Shown here: positions 48,511 to 48,805 of the stretch, piece by piece
Numbering within the stretch: the stretch's first letter is position 1
How the letters are laid out: every line of letters begins with the position of its first letter
Origin: Rhodospirillales bacterium
Lineage (GTDB): Bacteria; Pseudomonadota; Alphaproteobacteria; Acetobacterales; Acetobacteraceae
Length of the DNA: 48,805 nt
Direction of reading: 5' to 3'
NCBI GenBank assembly: GCA_947460455.1
Contig: CANHKG010000008.1
Location: forward strand, 1 to 48,805
Made by a program: the position numbers and the translations under genes
The notes under the pieces: model-generated
Databases searched by the model: none
Told to the model about the DNA's origin: nothing
Seen by the model: the letters and a program-made list of their open reading frames with translations, nothing else

Positions 48511-48805
48511 CTATTCGGGTTCCCAGGGTCGCCAGAGGCCGTGGCGCTTGGCGTAGCGGATGGCCTTGAGGACGTAGGGGCGGAAGGGCTGGTCGCCGGG
48601 GGCGAGGCCGGGGCTGGGGCCGCGGGCGCGGGGCGGTTTGGCGGGTTTGGGCCGGGCCGGCCTGGGGCGCGGGGGCAGGCGCAGGGCGGCGGGGAGCTCG
48701 GTGCCGAGCATGCGGCAGAGCGGGCGCAGGGTGCGGGTGGCGCCGGGCGAGGCGGCGATGAGGGCGGCGGCGCCGGGGCGGGCGAGGAGGCATTCGAGCT
48801 GGGAG
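48511..48805 (-). CDS. Hypothetical protein (5' end outside window)
   Basis: The frame is open to the right edge; 97 codons plus the stop are visible. The visible part begins with a short helical segment rich in Leu/Ala that includes T-L-R-P-L-C-R-M-L-G. A proline/arginine-rich linker of about 25 residues follows. The last part is basic and conserved-looking: Y-V-L-K-A-I-R-Y-A-K-R-H-G. An internal ATG gives a 66-residue version, but coding character continues upstream of it. No family or function was recognised. Confidence 0.6.
   Translation of the reverse strand, partial: SQLECLLARPGAAALIAASPGATRTLRPLCRMLGTELPAALRLPPRPRPARPKPAKPPRARGPSPGLAPGDQPFRPYVLKAIRYAKRHGLWRPWEPE

Overview
The window is a very G+C-rich chromosomal stretch, packed with acyl-CoA and carboxylate catabolism genes. 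Gene content, codon choice and an A/T-rich nested palindrome between genes suggest an alphaproteobacterium, most likely of the Acetobacteraceae. That assignment is an inference, because there is no rRNA or other phylogenetic marker here. No tRNA, rRNA, CRISPR array, insertion sequence, phage gene or transcription-factor gene was seen.

Region 1 (1-26110) is a surface/secretion locus. A leftward gene for a double-GAF, membrane-anchored HlyD-type adaptor runs off the left edge. It is divergent from a small periplasmic HlyD-type adaptor gene, and then comes one uninterrupted 20.5-kb gene for a 6,830-residue LEPR-XLL-type giant protein. The giant carries an N-terminal E-P-R-L-L-L motif, Ig-like modules, an embedded vanadium-haloperoxidase/PAP2 domain with its active-site signatures, a metzincin-type zinc protease site, choice-of-anchor modules, a calcium-type repeat and an LVIVD propeller. 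Its C-terminal half is a 12-unit IPT/TIG-like array with a superperiod of about 4.5 kb. Facing it, convergently, is a 797-residue RTX protein built of E-L-W-V-T-D-G-T repeats. A small hypothetical gene and a copy of the palindromic repeat lie between them.

Region 2 (26347-38310) is mostly acyl-CoA metabolism: an MDR-type oxidoreductase, a pair of acyl-CoA dehydrogenases resembling a two-subunit enzyme, a sterol-desaturase-family membrane oxygenase, a polytopic membrane protein of unknown role, a carboxyltransferase without its biotin partner, a fumarylacetoacetase-like hydrolase overlapping a CaiB/BaiF CoA-transferase, an alpha/beta hydrolase and a crotonase-fold protein. Several junctions hold strong hairpins or palindromic repeats.

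Region 3 (38317-47434) is a leftward, tightly packed catabolic operon: 2-hydroxyacid dehydrogenase, DUF1028 protein, AtzG-like small subunit, amidase, class V aminotransferase, TauD/TfdA dioxygenase, cyclase-family hydrolase, NIPSNAP-like protein and a family 5 solute-binding protein, then a VOC protein. Its substrate is unknown. An imported amide or amino compound that is oxidised and hydrolysed is the simplest reading.

Region 4 (47489-48805) has a two-CBS-domain protein with an FNR/FixK-like box upstream, a divergent lipoprotein with a TNT (NAD glycohydrolase toxin) fold, and a partial hypothetical gene running off the right edge. The best candidates for an undescribed system are the giant enzyme-bearing LEPR-XLL protein with its GAF-HlyD partners, and the TNT lipoprotein.
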